DNA from: Caenorhabditis remanei
Lineage: Eukaryota; Nematoda; Chromadorea; Rhabditida; Rhabditidae
Assembly (NCBI RefSeq): GCF_010183535.1
Contig: NC_071329.1
Location: 8,432,001-8,496,000 of the forward strand
Reading direction: 5' to 3'
Length of the DNA stretch: 64,000 nt
The translations under genes and the position numbers were made by a program. Below the pieces are notes generated by a model that made no database searches, was not told where the DNA came from, and worked only from the letters and a program-made list of their open reading frames with translations. This document shows positions 1 through 13,258 of this stretch, one piece after another. Positions within the stretch are counted from its first letter, which is position 1; every line of letters starts with the position of its first letter.

Positions 1-179
1 TTGAGGTTTTTCGTCGGACGAATTCATTGTTTTTCACTGAAATTACATTCAGAATTATTTTTATATTGATATTTTTCAAGAAATCTCACGAAAAGTTAAC
101 GACATGACGGAAATACACGAAAAAGATTTTAGGCCGAGCGCGAAATTACTTAATTCCGGTTGCGCGTAAGCTCATGTGT

Positions 180-236
180 ATCATGGTCCGCAGTGACACG
201 CGCATTGCGTACAATGACACGCGCACTGCGTACCGT
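180..236. repeat. Short tandem repeat, about 21-bp unit
   Basis: Two near-identical copies of a unit reading roughly ACACGCGCAYTGCGTACAATG lie side by side (about 195-235), within a GC-richer patch than the surrounding DNA. No coding potential is visible. It is probably part of a diverged dispersed repeat. Confidence 0.5.
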
Positions 237-427
237 AGTCCGATTTACCCATTAATTAGGTGTCGATTTACGGAGACTCAAGAATGAGTGATTTGGAGCA
301 TTCCGATGTCGGAATTTGCTCTTTTTATGGAAATTTGATTTGAAAAATCGCTCTTCGCACAAAAATGTGACTTATTGAGACAATTTTATAGGTTTTTGTA
401 GATGTTTTTTTGGTTACCCGATGGGAT

Positions 428-693
428 TTTGTCACGGACGCCAACCGATCGATTTATCGTTTTATCAGCTCTTTTTCTCCACCGTTCTCGTGGTTTTCCA
501 TGGGGAAAACACGATTCATACGGATTATATTACGAGGTTGAGACTGCGACGGCTAATTTTATATTTGTCACGGAGGCCATCCGATCTATTTATCGCGTTT
601 CAGCTCAATTTCAACCATTTTTCGCAGAATTCCACGGGGAAAACACGAATCGAATGGAATTATTTACGAACTTGAGCTTGCGACGGCTAATTT
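428..693. repeat. Diverged tandem duplication, about 135-bp unit
   Basis: Two imperfect copies lie back to back, at about 428-562 and 566-693. Each begins TTTGTCACGGA, carries CCGATC near TTTATCG, contains GGGGAAAACACGA in the middle and ends GCGACGGCTAATTT. Small open frames cross both copies, but they show no conserved protein pattern and are not called as genes. Confidence 0.6.
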
Positions 694-1219
694 GTCTTGC
701 GAATATCCTTCGTGACTTCTCTGTACAGGTTTTCAGCTCCTTGACGATGATTTCTTCTTGTTTGACGGTATTGTAGTCGAGTTTGAAGAGATTTCAACCG
801 CGGATCGATATGTACGGAAGCAGAGGAAGAGAATATTGCGAATATATGAGAAATTGACGAGAATTTTCGAAATTTTTTGAATTTTTTATGGTTTTTGATG
901 GATCAGAGTATTCTGACGTCACTATCGCTCCTCACAAGCCTTAAATTGTTGAAAGGGAAGCCGACTCGGTTCTTTTTACAGTTACCGCCGCTCTCGTTTC
1001 GATTATTGCTCATAGACGTAAAATAGTCTAGTTTGAGCGATTTCCGGCTTACTTCTGAGAAGTTCTACGGACAAATCGATAAATCGGAGGACGGGTCACT
1101 GGCCAATCATTACAAGAATGAACGGTCGTTATGCACCATGTGGAGGCGGGGCTTTAATGCGGTCGGAGACAACCCCGCTCCGGAAAAATCTTCCCAATCA
1201 AAGTGTATAAAATGACGGC

Positions 1220-1640
1220 AAAGTGTGAGATAAGCGGTGTAACGAACAGAACACAATTTAAAGACATTGACCCATTTATTTGCGAAAGATTTAGTTAGTA
1301 TAATTTATATAAGTCCAACTGAAGGAGCGGCGGCACGGAAGTTGGACGTTTGGGCGCACTCAAACAGCGGATAGAGAAACTGGCCTAAAGGGCCTAAAAA
1401 GGGCGGTTATTTACTCTCCCAATGCGTCAGTAGCGCTTAAAATAGGCTAAAATAGTCCGGAAAAATGATAGGATCTATTTTGCCAAGACTTGCACACTCG
1501 TCACGCTACCGGACGACCGGAAGAGGCAACAACTCCTCGTCGTGTTAGACTGAGCAATGAGGACGCGCGGCGGCCGCTACGCGACCGCTCGCGGCTGAGT
1601 GGAGCGCGTTTACTGACACAATGGGTTTTAGGGCGGTAAT
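1220..1640 (-). repeat. GC-rich LTR-like repeat (possible solo LTR)
   Basis: This block stands out from AT-rich flanks by its high CpG content, for example GACGCGCGGCGGCCGC near 1562. It runs from TGTGAGATAAGCGG to TTTACTGACACA, so it has TGT...ACA ends. On the minus strand it contains an AATAAA-like stretch comparable with the LTR at 59.1 kb. No matching target duplication was found at the ends, and no internal coding region remains. An alternative is an unrelated dispersed repeat. The assignment is weak. Confidence 0.25.
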
Positions 1641-2926
1641 TCAAATTATAATTAATTGAATATTCCGGATAAAAGGAGATTTAAAGAGATAAATAATAAG
1701 GTGAATAAACAGATTGGAATAAGAGATTATTAAGGCGATGATGGTCCTAGTTTTGCGGGGAAAACCACATGAGGGCCATCATCCAGCCTTTAAGTTGTCG
1801 ACGGATTTGCCTTCGGGGAAATAGTTGACAACAAGGGTTCCGATTCTGAAGAAATTTCTTTTGAAAATATGCTACCTGAACTATAATATGCCATACCGTC
1901 ATACTACATTCAGTTGAATTTTGATTTCTGATTCCGTTTTCGGTCAAATCAAAGATTCTTTGAAGTACCGTACTCTCCCGTCTACATTCCTGATAAAAAA
2001 CGTCAAACACGGAATTAATAGGCTCCTAGAGTGACGGAGACTGTAGTTATACGTGCTGATTAAACAATTGGCAACATTTTCCAGACCTCGTCGTGTCGAA
2101 GATCACTGTTTATCAGTTACTACGTAGAAAATGTTGCCGTTTTCATGAATTTCCCTTTGAATTTAACACAGATTTTCGGTACGTTGTCGTCATCTTTTTT
2201 ATTGTCAGATGCCCCTTATTTCTTCCTTTGCTTCCTAGTCATTAGATAAGATGTTTTACTTTTGAAATAGAGTCGCGTGAATAACTGAAAGTAAGTGTTT
2301 TCAATGAGATAAGATTTGTTTCTGACAAATGAGAATTTGAAAAAAGTAGGAGAATTTTCAGAGTATTGAATGCGATTGTATTCTGCTCATAGCTCCTGTT
2401 ATTTATGTTAATTGGTCAATTATTTTCATAAGTATCGTCTTAAAATTTCTGTTATTTTCCTTCTATAATTAGTCCGAAACCTTCAAATCAGGAGTCTAGT
2501 CATCTCTTCCCCACCTTTCTTCATTTGCAAAACTTCTCTTTTTCAATGAAATCAACGCCAATAACCTCTTCTAAAAATAGATTGTTCCGTTTGGAATTCC
2601 GCAACATTTTCTCGTCTTTTTCCTAATCACTTGTCAAAAACAGCCAAATGAAGGTTACCTTCAAACTCCTCCCTTTTTTCTCTTTCTTATCGATAGCACA
2701 CTACATTATGTTTGTTACCGTCATTGTTTGTTATTTGTCTCCTCCTAAAACACAATTCAGTTGGCTGTTTCTCGCTGGTTATCATTGACAAAAAGACTAT
2801 ATATTCCATGCTGGCAAAGTTGCGATGTCCACATTCAATAAGTAAGTCAACAGAAAAAAATTATTAAATTAGAGAATTTCAGTTTGATGTTCAGGACTTA
2901 GTAAATAATAAATTGAACTAGACAGT
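1640..2926. other. Intergenic, no gene recognised
   Basis: AT-rich sequence downstream of the minus-strand gene that ends at 2927. The minus-strand open frame at 1747-2010 has no splice context or recognisable domain. No supported gene was seen. Confidence 0.5.
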
Positions 2927-5900
2927 TTAATTAAAACATAAAATTGAAAGACATGTGAAAGTTATGACAGAGGCATACATGTTCAATTGTGCTAACTTTG
3001 TTGTGGTCTGAACTGTAGTAGTGGTCCCAGTGGATACTGTAGTCGCATTTGAAGGCAGAATCAGTTCTGGAATAAATAAATTAATGATCTAGAACTGCGT
3101 TACGTCTTCGAAAAGTATTTTCTCCATCTTCACCAACTTTTTCTCTTCTAGAATTACGAGATTTTGATACTTACCAATCTCACAAAAATCACCATAATAA
3201 CCAGGAGGACAACTACACATTCCGTAAGAATATGTAGCTGGCGGTTGACAAATTCTATCCCAACAGTAGTCTCCCGTATATCTTTCTGGACAGACACATC
3301 GTCCGAATCGATCTACTTGTCCACCATTGCATACAGATGGATCTGCTGGAAGATGTTGATAATAATAGAATATACGATGGAGAATTAGTGCTCCAGAATT
3401 GAAAGCAGTCACTGTCCAAGTCGTTAGTTCACTTTTAGGAACTACAACACTCCCGGATACGAAGTTGAATGAACAAGAGTTAGGATCTCTAGGAGTAATG
3501 GTTGTGTTGGCATAACTCTGAGGTTGATCGTATCTTTTTCGGTTAACAATTTCTGGAATTTTTACTTATAGACTATAAACATTGATAACTGTTCTCACGT
3601 ATTTCTAAATTAGTCGGAACCACATCGTTAGTGACTTTGATTGGCACGAAAATAGGCTGAGATCCGGATACGCCTGAAAAACGTATTAAAGTTCGCCTAT
3701 TTTATTTGTAAGAATATTCACTTCTCTGTGATATAATTTGAGATGAGACGTTGTCATCAGTATTGGAGGACGTGAATCCCATGATAACTCCAACAGAAGT
3801 TTTTTGTCGAACAGTTATCTGACATCCACCAGCAGTAGACAAGGCTGAGATTCTCCAAATTCCACTTGCGAATAAGTTCGAATCTGTAAAAAAAACTTTT
3901 TGAGAAACTCAAGTCATGGATATGTACTCACTGATTTTCATTGAAATAAAGTTTGGATTTTGATAGGTTATGTAGTCGGACACCGTAATCAAGGCACCTG
4001 AAATGCTCTGCTTCGGTTTTATTTATATTTTATCGCGTCAATATACCGTTTGAATCCTGCATTTTGACAGTTTTAAGTCCTGTTCCAACTAATTGAATCA
4101 CTGAAAACTCTGCACCGCCTTCAAAATATCCACTGATTTCTAGCGGCGTGTCGTGACAGTTCTGAATACATGTTTCAATTTAAGCTCGTTACGAAAGTAT
4201 TTACATATTGTTCGTTGTCTGTTGTCAGTGTAGTTACATCCATCATATCAGTGAAAATGGGAAGAAGCTGTAATCAAGAAAGTTAGTTTCTGAAATTACA
4301 GCAAATTTTCTCTTACTGTTTCCTCAGTTTTCCCCAACGGAATCAACCGTCCGTTTGTCATTTTTTGAACCAGTTCCAATTGTTTTGGAAGTGCGAATAT
4401 TTCTGTTGTTACTCCATCAGAAATTGTAAAGAAGTTGACCTGAATTCATTTTTTGAGTTCTGAAAACCATGAAATCCGAGTTCACCTCAACATCTCTTTT
4501 CACAAGATCCCAGTTCCTCGAGATATTTTGAACATTTTTAACAGCTTGATTTGTGAAATAGTAGACTTGAGCTGATGGTTGGATGTTCATTTTCTGTGTT
4601 TGGACAATTGAATGCAGCCCCATTGTATTGTCTAGATTAGGAAGCAGAGTCAGAGAAGTGACCAGTCTTTGGAACCTTTCTCCGAAAAGTATTGGGTTGT
4701 AAAAGCTCAGGAGCACATGTGATTCTGAAAAAAGTAAGTTTTTAAAATATAAAACGTTTCAAATTTACCTTTTGAGTTATGTACGATCAAAGTGAACTCC
4801 TTCAAATAGTTACTGGGTGTAGTAGAGTTAGTTAGATACAAAATTTGATTGATTTCCTTAGCCAGGGTTTTGTAAACTTGTTGATTTGCTGAATGTTGTT
4901 CCAAAATGAAAATGTACTGAAACGCATATTTCAATGTCTTGTTAGCAGTACACTTTATCTCACTTGTCTTGATTTTGCTAATCTGGGATCACTGATCGCT
5001 GCAATGTTCTTCGAACTGCACTGAATAACTGCATCTTGAGGTCTTTCCAGTTTTGAATCATCACTATTTCCTGTGACTCCATTTGGATGATCCGGATTAT
5101 GATCACCTGAACAAGAATTCAGTTTATTTTATTAATTATTCGTATAGCCAAACTAACTTTCTATACAATAACCTGGCGTTACCCTTTGTTGGTTGTATCC
5201 GTTGTAGTAAAACGTGTGAAGTTGTCTGAAAATAAGAAGCGAAGTCAATTTCACAAGTTATTCTGACATACGTGATAGGTCCTGGTGGACATGCAAGAGT
5301 TTTCCAGGCTGGGAATCCATACGAAAAAGTACAATCTTCTTGTGGTCTCTCGGATGAATAGAATTTTTCTCGAAGCAGTTTTCCGTCTGCCGATCTCACT
5401 TCATAGGAACTATTTGACCATTTTGGGAATCCATAAGTCTGCATAGTTGAAAACATGTCGATACCTAAAATACATCGTAGTATCTGGAGCTTTGCAGGTA
5501 GTCTCACCAATAACAGCCATCCCATTTCCCACATCAATCGTCATGTCGTCGTTGTAGTTGAACAAAAGTGTGTTCCTTGACTGAATGAACATTCTGTAGT
5601 TGTAGATTGACACAGCTGTTGGAGAAGAGATTGTTACGGTATCACCCAGTTTGCTTGGTCTTGTGTAGAGCTAAAAGTACGAAAGTAAAACATATCAAGT
5701 TTTGAATTTGTACTCTGTAAGACGGTCCTTCAGCGACAAGAGTTGCTCCAGAAATAGTTGGCAATGTTGATTCTAAAAACTTATTCAGTTTTTTTGCAGA
5801 TTCTTCTTCAAAAAACTTACGAGTTGATGGATTGATTGTGAGCAAGAAGTATACAATATCCCCATCATTATCTACATAAGTGGTTACTGTTTCATCTCCT

Positions 5901-7448
5901 ATTTTCCCGTATCTAACAGCCACGTTTTCTGGATAATATTGGGATCCTATTACAGAAAGAAGAACTTTGACGAGATCGTTGGAGTCTTGAATGAAGAAAT
6001 TGTCTCCGTGATTGGTCAGTGTCAGTCTTCGATACACGTCCACTCCATTTGATGATGAATCAACTCCAGCCGGTAGAGAAAGGAAGAACGAATACTGAAA
6101 TGACAAAACATGATTTAATAATTGCTCCGTTTTTACAAAACCTTGGATCTCCATAAAAGCGAGATCTGAAGGACATCTTGTTCTTGATTCTTGTCTGTAA
6201 ATCTATGTGACCATTGAGTTGCATCCGAAGCAGGACTGTCTGTAAAGACAAGCACGATGGCATGAGATTTCATCTTTGGATATATTTGTTGTGCATTCTT
6301 CATGGCAGTTAGCACTGGTTGAGTTTCGTCTCCTTCGTAAAGAGACAAATCACTCAAGTAATTGATGATGTCATCAACGTCATATGAGAGTTGAGTTTGT
6401 ATCTTAAGCTCGGTTTTCGTTTGGACGAATCCGTAGATGATATAATTATCGATCCAGTTATCCATCGTTCCGAATGAATTCTGGAACACACTTTTACAGG
6501 TTTTCAGTGACTTCAACTTCAATGGGGTTTCGAAATTTCAGCCTCTGATAAAAAGACGAGAAGTTCAGGAGATTAGAACTGTCCTTTTTCAACAAACAAG
6601 CCGATAAGTAGTTTTTCTAGAAGTTGGTCTTAAAATTGGTCACATTGATTTAGACTAGAATGCCTCCGCATTAGCAGAAAAGGATGGCTAGAGTAAAGTT
6701 CGAAGTTAGTACTCAATGATCTCAGACCAGAATGTCTCAATCTCTGACTTTCTCTGAAATTTTAACTTCCGAACCTTGGTAACCCTCGAAACCATTTCCT
6801 TGAAATTCTTCTTCAACGTCTCTAACTGTGCCTTCATCGTTGTTTTCGTATTAAAAACAACTATCAACGATCTCTTCTCCAGATTCATCTGGTCCTCATT
6901 CGCTGGTCTACATCCACGTAATCCACAGTATGGATCATACCATCCGGGAGCACAAGCACATCGATTCTTGTCAGGAACACCGTATCGTCTGCATCTGAAA
7001 ACAACAACTGTCCCTAATTGTGGCACAAGTTTCTCTCGAGTTTTGAAATTCACATGCTAAATTTCGCCGCAAAACCAAAAATTGACACTTTCATTATCAG
7101 TATTTTCTCAAAAATTGGTCAAAATGCTCCGTCTTTGCTTATCAGTTCTGTTCTGTTTGTGCAAGTTTCATCGAAACACGTACACTACAGTTTCACATAG
7201 CCGTCCATTCACATAAGCCGGACATCTACAATCCGTTGAATTCAATGGAGTTCCATAGTTTTGACAATTCGCAAGTTGTGAAATGACTTCTGTAACTTTT
7301 TGTTTCTATTCGAGGTGTCTATTTGGGAAAATAAGAATGTGAAAACATGTAAACAGAGGGCAAAACAAGATAGAAATCTCTCCTTACCCGGCAGAATGGC
7401 AAGTACCAAAATGAAGAAAATGATCAAAGATCTAAGACTTGTTATCAT
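2927..7448 (-). CDS. Secreted EGF/vWFA-like nematode protein, 20 exons, 1044 aa
   Basis: Exons in order (minus): 7448-7388, 7289-7184, 6994-6775, 6480-6142, 6094-5821, 5772-5714, 5670-5508, 5464-5272, 5225-5158, 5106-4964, 4916-4769, 4724-4486, 4439-4317, 4267-4205, 4161-4047, 3997-3932, 3883-3722, 3673-3599, 3552-3175, 3066-2927. All phases match and sum to 3135 bases. Residues 1-20 form a signal peptide (MITSLRSLIIFFILVLAILP). Two short EGF-like, Cys-rich units follow (CRCPAYVNGRLC, CACAPGWYDPYC). A region of about 78-242 has the strand-helix pattern of a von Willebrand A fold but no obvious DxSxS metal site. A second EGF-like pair lies at about 946-996 (CVCPERYTGDYC, CSCPPGYYGDFC). The C-terminus is Thr-rich and then hydrophobic, so a GPI or membrane anchor is possible. 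The architecture resembles the nematode IRG-7-type immune-linked family, which is an inference. Three introns (5773-5820, 5465-5507, 5226-5271) are very short. The intron at 5773-5820 is a multiple of three without a stop in the used frame, so it could be retained. Confidence 0.8.
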
Positions 7449-9412
7449 GTTCCAATCTGAAAATTCGTCATTTATGTTCTTTTTTTTTACTCACTCTCTT
7501 TTTATAAGAGTTATATACACCTTTCTAAAGTATAGGAATAAATCTTATGGAGTACTTTTGAACTAAACTATTTACTAATACAACTGATGCACTAACAACA
7601 AGATGACACAGGCTGAACTACCATCAAATAACTATTCGATCCTAACAAATATATCCAGAATTAGTGCTGAAGTATTCTCATGAAAAACTCAACACTTGTT
7701 TGAATGAACTGTACAATTGATACAAAAAATGGAGAGAGGTCACCTATGAAATGTTTATTGAAACAAAAAAAGGACGAGCTGATTAGCCTGTGAGCGCCAT
7801 CTTCATTTATACAATTCCTCTCATCTGTTATCATTCTCGCTCTCCCTCTCTCTCTCTCTGAAAATCGTATCATCCCGAGGGCAGAAAATAATGACGATAA
7901 GATCGTTTGGGACTCAATTCCCGGCGAAACCTGTCAATTTGGAACGAGAAAAAAACGATTGTACACTCGTACGATTGTAAAAAAGCATGGTTTAGACTGT
8001 TTGCATTCTATTTCATTGGCTTATCTACGTCTTTTGATGGACTTCAACCTCATTTAAGCAGTAATTTTTTAGAATTTGAGCAGAGTAGAGAAACTATAAT
8101 GAACTACATGTAAATAGAGTGTCCTAGAGGAGGAACTAGATTTTATGCTCTTTGAAACACCGAAACTGGAATGAAACGGGGTTCTTGGGCTTGGCTCAAA
8201 AAATGTAGAATGAGATAATTCCATCAAACTTCTACAACATTTCAAACCGAAACTATAGGTTATCAGTTTTCAAAATGTTTTCACTACACCGATAACTTGG
8301 ATTTTTCTTTGATTCAGCTTTGACTTGAGCTGATAATGCCAGAATAAAACTGTTTCCGGGTGACCTCTAACTTGAGTTAGTAAACATAAACAGGTAGCTC
8401 AACATCATAAGGTTAAATTTTAAGTTACCAACATATATCGTAGTCAAAGTCATACTAAGCTCGGGAATTTTTACGAGATCCTGGAGTTTCGTGGCTCCAT
8501 TAACATAAACAACTTACCTTCTTTTATTTATTTTTAATCACGAAACACAAAAATTTGATTTTCAAAAATGTAGAGTTTCCCGAAAATTTCGTTTATTTGC
8601 AAACAAACCTTTCAAAGAGAAACAATTTATCTATCGAATCAACGATCAGTGACTTTTGAAGAGAATGAAGAGCACTTTGAAACATGCTCTCTGATGTGTG
8701 ATGAAAGTATGTAGAACAATCTGAAAGAAATCTAAGAAAACTACAAGAGGAACAAAATATAAAAATGAATCAAACTAGAGATAAACATAAAAATGATGCC
8801 AAAAAAGGAGAGCCAACAACCGTAACTTTAACACAAAAACAACAAAATTCAACAGAAAAATTTTTGAAAGCGTGTTGATAATAGAGTCTATCCGAATAAA
8901 TACATCATCTCGTCAATCCAGAAATCGTCGTTAATCCGTGTCGTGGTTTGTTGTGTCTGTACACTACTTGATCAGATCGAATCGATTTCCCGACGCGAAG
9001 CTTTCGTTTATCTCCTCTTTCTCTCTTATTTCTCTTTATTCACGCTTATTGTTTTGATGTGAAATGTATTCATATAGTTCCCCTCGATAGACTCGCCTCT
9101 TACTCACACCATTTCATCATAATCCCATTCAGTTTTCGAATTTGCATTGACCGATTGTCGATGCAATCGACTAGTTTCAATACGGCATTATTTCAGAACA
9201 AAACTTTATTTCTCTACTTCATTCATTCTTTTCACACCATTCGTTTTTTCCCATTTTCTCGTTTCAGTTCATTTTTTAGTTGACTATTCAATTCAATAAA
9301 TTCTGGGAAGTCATTATTTGCAAACAATTGAAGGATATAACGATAGGAAGAGAAGAAGAAAAAAGAAGACGTTCTGCAGGACAGATAGAAGAAAAAGAAA
9401 GCAAAAAGACGA
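7449..9412. promoter_or_regulatory. Divergent intergenic region, probable shared upstream sequence
   Basis: This 2-kb gap separates the start of the minus-strand vWFA-like gene (7448) from the start of the plus-strand DOMON/b561 gene (9413), so it must hold both promoters. It is AT-rich with a short CT repeat (about 7840-7860). No specific binding sites could be assigned and no coding exon was recognised. Confidence 0.4.
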
Positions 9413-11705
9413 ATGTCCATCAACGATTTTCACCATAAAAGTTGTTTATTCATCTTTTTGTTTTTACTTCTCGATCAGGTATGTTCTTTTAAAAAGTTCT
9501 AATGGTATTTCAATTCTTACAAAAAAGTTGAAATGGTTTTGTATTTTTATGATAGTTTATTTAAAAGGTGTCTTGTTTACATTGGATTATAGTTTGAGAT
9601 TTACAGTGTGATGTAAAAAATCTAGCACTCATGATTTCATGACGGCACGCTCTCAGTACGATAGTTTTCTAGAGTTTTAGTGGTTTTTAACAGTGTAATC
9701 TAAGAAAATACTATCTTGATTTTTAAGAATTCACCTACTTTCAGTCAGTATCCTCTTTCTCATTCGACCAATGCAACGTGACACGTTCTTGTTGGTTCCA
9801 TCCTCCAGAATGTAATGCAGATAACTCGGCAGCTTGTCAGTCAGGTGTCGAATGGCAAATGCTTCCAGAAGGACTCTTTCTACAAGTATTTTATTCCGAA
9901 AATTGAATTCGACAACCTCAATTTCTTATTTTCAGTTAGAAGCAAAAGTCCATGATTTGGACCAAACTCGTCCGTTCTATGCAGCGTTAGGGTTTAGCTT
10001 CAACCAGCGAATGGTAAGCTTCCACACAAAAATTCCACTTCTTATCATTGTTTTTCTAGGACGATGATACGGTTTTCGAATGCGTCGTTCCGCACACTGG
10101 AAACGGAAAAGTGCAAATTTCGTTCAACGACGAAACGTTCAATCAGGTTCTGCCGCAGGTTTGCTTTGTGTTTTCGTTGTTATTTTGGTGAATTCTTTGT
10201 TGATTGTAGGCGTCATCAGTACTTCTCACTGAAGGAACAACTTCTTATATTGATGGAGTTTTGACGTGCAGTGCAAAGTTATTGTTGGATAATCGACCAT
10301 TGATTAGTAATGAGTCACAATTCATGGTTCATGATTTGGAATCTGGTTCTTATCATCTACTTTTTGCAAGAGGAAGTGCTAATAAATATAGTAAGTTAAG
10401 TGCTTAAGTGACTTGAAAACCGAATGATTATATTTCAGCTCTCGAAAAAGATATTCACTCAACGAACGATGGTCAACAGTTCCCATGGATGTCGGATGAA
10501 CAAGTTTCATTTTGTCGAACGAATTGCTCATCTCCAAATTTATATCATATTGGAGCCATGAGACAAACTTATAATGTTTCAAGATACTGGAGATACAGAA
10601 TTGCAGTTTGGCATGGTAAGATCTATTTGTCAAAAGTCACACGATTAATCTGATTCAGGAATCTTATTGATGTTCGCTTGGTGGGTTCTCGGATCAACTG
10701 CTATTCTCATCAGTCGGTACTTTAAACCATTGTTCCCACGAAACAAACTTCTTGGTACTGCAGTTTGGTTTCAGGTAATTCTAACTTCTTTTGAAAATCC
10801 AAATAACAGTTTTTTTCACTCCAGCTTCACCGTGACATGATGATACTCTCAGTTATCATTCAAGTCGTCTGCGTTCTCTTCATTTTTTACCAAGCGGGAT
10901 GGGTTTGGTATCAGTGTTCGTATATGTGTACTTCTGATGTAAGCGAACTCTCATTATTAGAGAAATATCGAAACAATGAGTTTTCAGGATTTCTCGAAAA
11001 AAATGCACGCAATAACTGGGTTCACTGCGACCGTGTTAGCTCTATTACAACCAGTATTCGGATTTCTCCGACCTTCTCCAACTTCAAATGTTCGTCCATT
11101 CTTTAATTGGGGCCATTGGTTCATTGGAATGTTCTCATGGGCTGTTGCATGTGAGTTTTGTCTCCGAAAATTCTTTTAGTGCTTTCTAAACAGCTCTTCA
11201 ATGAGTCGTTTTAGCAGCATTGTTCTCTAAAGGTTTATTGTTTCAGCGGCAACTATTGTTCTCTCAATTCCAATGGGTAAGACTGGGTTGAACAGATTAT
11301 ATGGTCATGTTCCCAACTGGATTGTTCTTGGATATATTCTCTTTTTCATTGGATGCAATTTGATTTTGGAAATTATCACAATAGCCAGCAACAAAAGCAA
11401 AATAGGTAACATAAATCACATTTTAGAACATCTGAAAGTTGTGTCATTCAGAAGGAATTCAACCCCATCGATTCACAGTTGGCCCGATGGGAATGGCATT
11501 AGCAAACCTGAATACTCCTATAAAAGATGCACCTATTGAGGTGCCTAAAGTGAGTTTCTCTGAAATCTTTCTCCTCAAAACTGATGTTTTTCAGCGTACA
11601 AAAGCTCGAGTGACCGTAGTTTTAGTTCATTTAGTTGTGAGTTTATCTGTGAATATAGCCTTCGCAGTTATGTTATTCCGTGCACTTTGGTCCCATTCTC
11701 CCTAG
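9413..11705 (+). CDS. DOMON plus cytochrome b561 membrane protein (ferric-chelate-reductase-1 like), 12 exons, 500 aa
   Basis: Exons: 9413-9478, 9745-9885, 9936-10013, 10060-10158, 10210-10390, 10439-10615, 10659-10774, 10825-10938, 10988-11150, 11247-11405, 11452-11549, 11595-11705. Phases agree throughout (1503 bases). The first exon encodes a hydrophobic signal peptide (SCLFIFLFLLL). Residues of about 40-240 are an extracellular DOMON-like beta domain with paired cysteines. The C-terminal half has about five to six membrane segments with the four b561 heme histidines in the expected spacing, within AVWHGILLMFAWW, LHRDMMI, KKMHAITGF and WGHWFIGMF. Known family members move electrons across membranes, typically from ascorbate to ferric iron or another acceptor. 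Substrate and membrane here are inferred. The start was chosen because it gives a signal peptide and a phase-0 first exon. Confidence 0.85.
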
Positions 11706-12020
11706 TCTTCAATTTCCTTTTCATCATTTTTTTCTCTCTATTTTTTCCCGTTTCCACCCCCACAGGTCTCTTCTTTCTTGCTCTTCTTATTCCTTTTTCT
11801 TCCTTCCCTGTTTCATGACGTGTATATTCTATACGAATCGAAATCGAATCAACCCATAGATATATTTTTATACTTTATTTGTCTGTTGAATGAAAAAAGA
11901 AAAACACTGCCATGGAGTGGTTAATAAAGCTGCAAATTATGAATGCTTTTCACATTTTTTCGAGGGAAAGGGTGGGAGAGTGAAGGAAAACTTATAAATA
12001 TAAAGATGAAGGGAATGAAA
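11706..12020. other. Convergent 3' intergenic gap
   Basis: About 315 bases between the stop codons of the b561 gene (plus) and the small basic-protein gene (minus). It is pyrimidine-rich and contains an AATAAAG at about 11922, usable as the plus-strand polyadenylation signal. Confidence 0.4.
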
Positions 12021-13258
12021 TTAGATTCTGATATTGTTACGGAAAACATGTTGAACTCGTCGGGTCATTTCGGAAGGAATTGTCCAATTATCACTTCTTC
12101 TTTTCGGCATCGGTCGTCTTCTCTTTGGTCGTGGCGGATTCTGAAATCAAGATACAATTAGTCTCGATCTCCGACAATAGAATATCTTAAACTCATTTTT
12201 CGAAGGCCCAACATAAAACTTGCTCCTTTCTATTTTTGTTTTCCCACCCATTTCCCAAATGTTTTTCCCTCAACTCACGAGTTTTGTTGGTTGGAACATC
12301 AACTGAGAGGCAACTCGTGTTGGAGAGTGGATGCTCTGAAAATTGAATAAATTTCAGCCTTTCCCATTTATTTTCTTTCTAACAAACCATTGTTTGGCTT
12401 TTGAGGTCGTGGGCTGTCGGGAATTGAGTTTGGCGGTGCCAAGTGTCCGTGACGGATCGCCAATTCGGCCTGAAAATGAGCAATGTATTTTGAACTTTGA
12501 GCACATCAAAGATGAGGGAAACACGTTTCGTTGCAGTCACGCTGTCTGGCCGATAACTCGATTATCAACTACGCAATGCGTTCCTTTTGTTTGGGAGATA
12601 AATTTCAAAGGAAAAAAAGAAATTCACATTCAAATTGAATTGCCACGTCGAATGGAGCGTAAAGTGAATGAAGGCGTGGGCGGTTGAGAAATAGAAAAAC
12701 ACGTTGTGAAGCAAAGAAAAGTTTGAAGAATGAATGGGAGAAAGTTAGTGACGTGGCAAGGGAAACCACCAATTTTGCAGAAAACTTCCGGCTAAGATTT
12801 CAAGTGAAAATGAGTACGCTGTCTAGTTTTCAGTGTTTTCAGCCTAGACTTTAGGTTAGGCAATAACAAGTGTGAATCATGGTTTCTTGTGAAAACTTTG
12901 GAATTTTCTAGGTAGATGGAATTCTATCATTGTCTCACGCTCGTGATTTCAGTGAGAATTTTTTCAAAAGTACATGTCCAACTACGGAAAGCTTTGCCCA
13001 ATAGCTTGATCAATGTTTCCAGCGATCCTGGTCATCATGAGCTTTAAATATATTTACCTAGTTATAATGGAAAAAGAATTGTGGCTATAAGTTATACATA
13101 CAATGACACTTGAAACCTGGCTTCATGATGGTAACTATTTTCATGTTTTACTTTATCAACAAGTTTCTTTGAAATTCCTAGAAAGAAAAACTCACATCGT
13201 TGGAATCCTGTCTGAACGCCATCTGCCGTACCAAACTAGCTCTTCGGACCTCTAGCAT
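12021..13258 (-). CDS. Candidate small basic protein, 3 exons, 79 aa
   Basis: Exons: 13258-13196, 12335-12279, 12140-12021. All junctions are phase 0, with GTGAG donors and TTTTCAG or ATTTCAG acceptors, and the joined frame is open to a TAA. The first exon reads MLEVRRASLVRQMAFRQ and includes RRAS, a protein-kinase-A-like consensus. The last exon is strongly basic (PPRPKRRRPMPKRR) and ends in RVQHVFRNNIRI. No family was recognised. In a second frame the last exon would end early in a Lys-rich tail, but the upstream exons do not support that phase. Further 5' exons cannot be excluded, because the 4 kb upstream is purine-rich like an intron or leader of a minus-strand gene. Confidence 0.42.
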
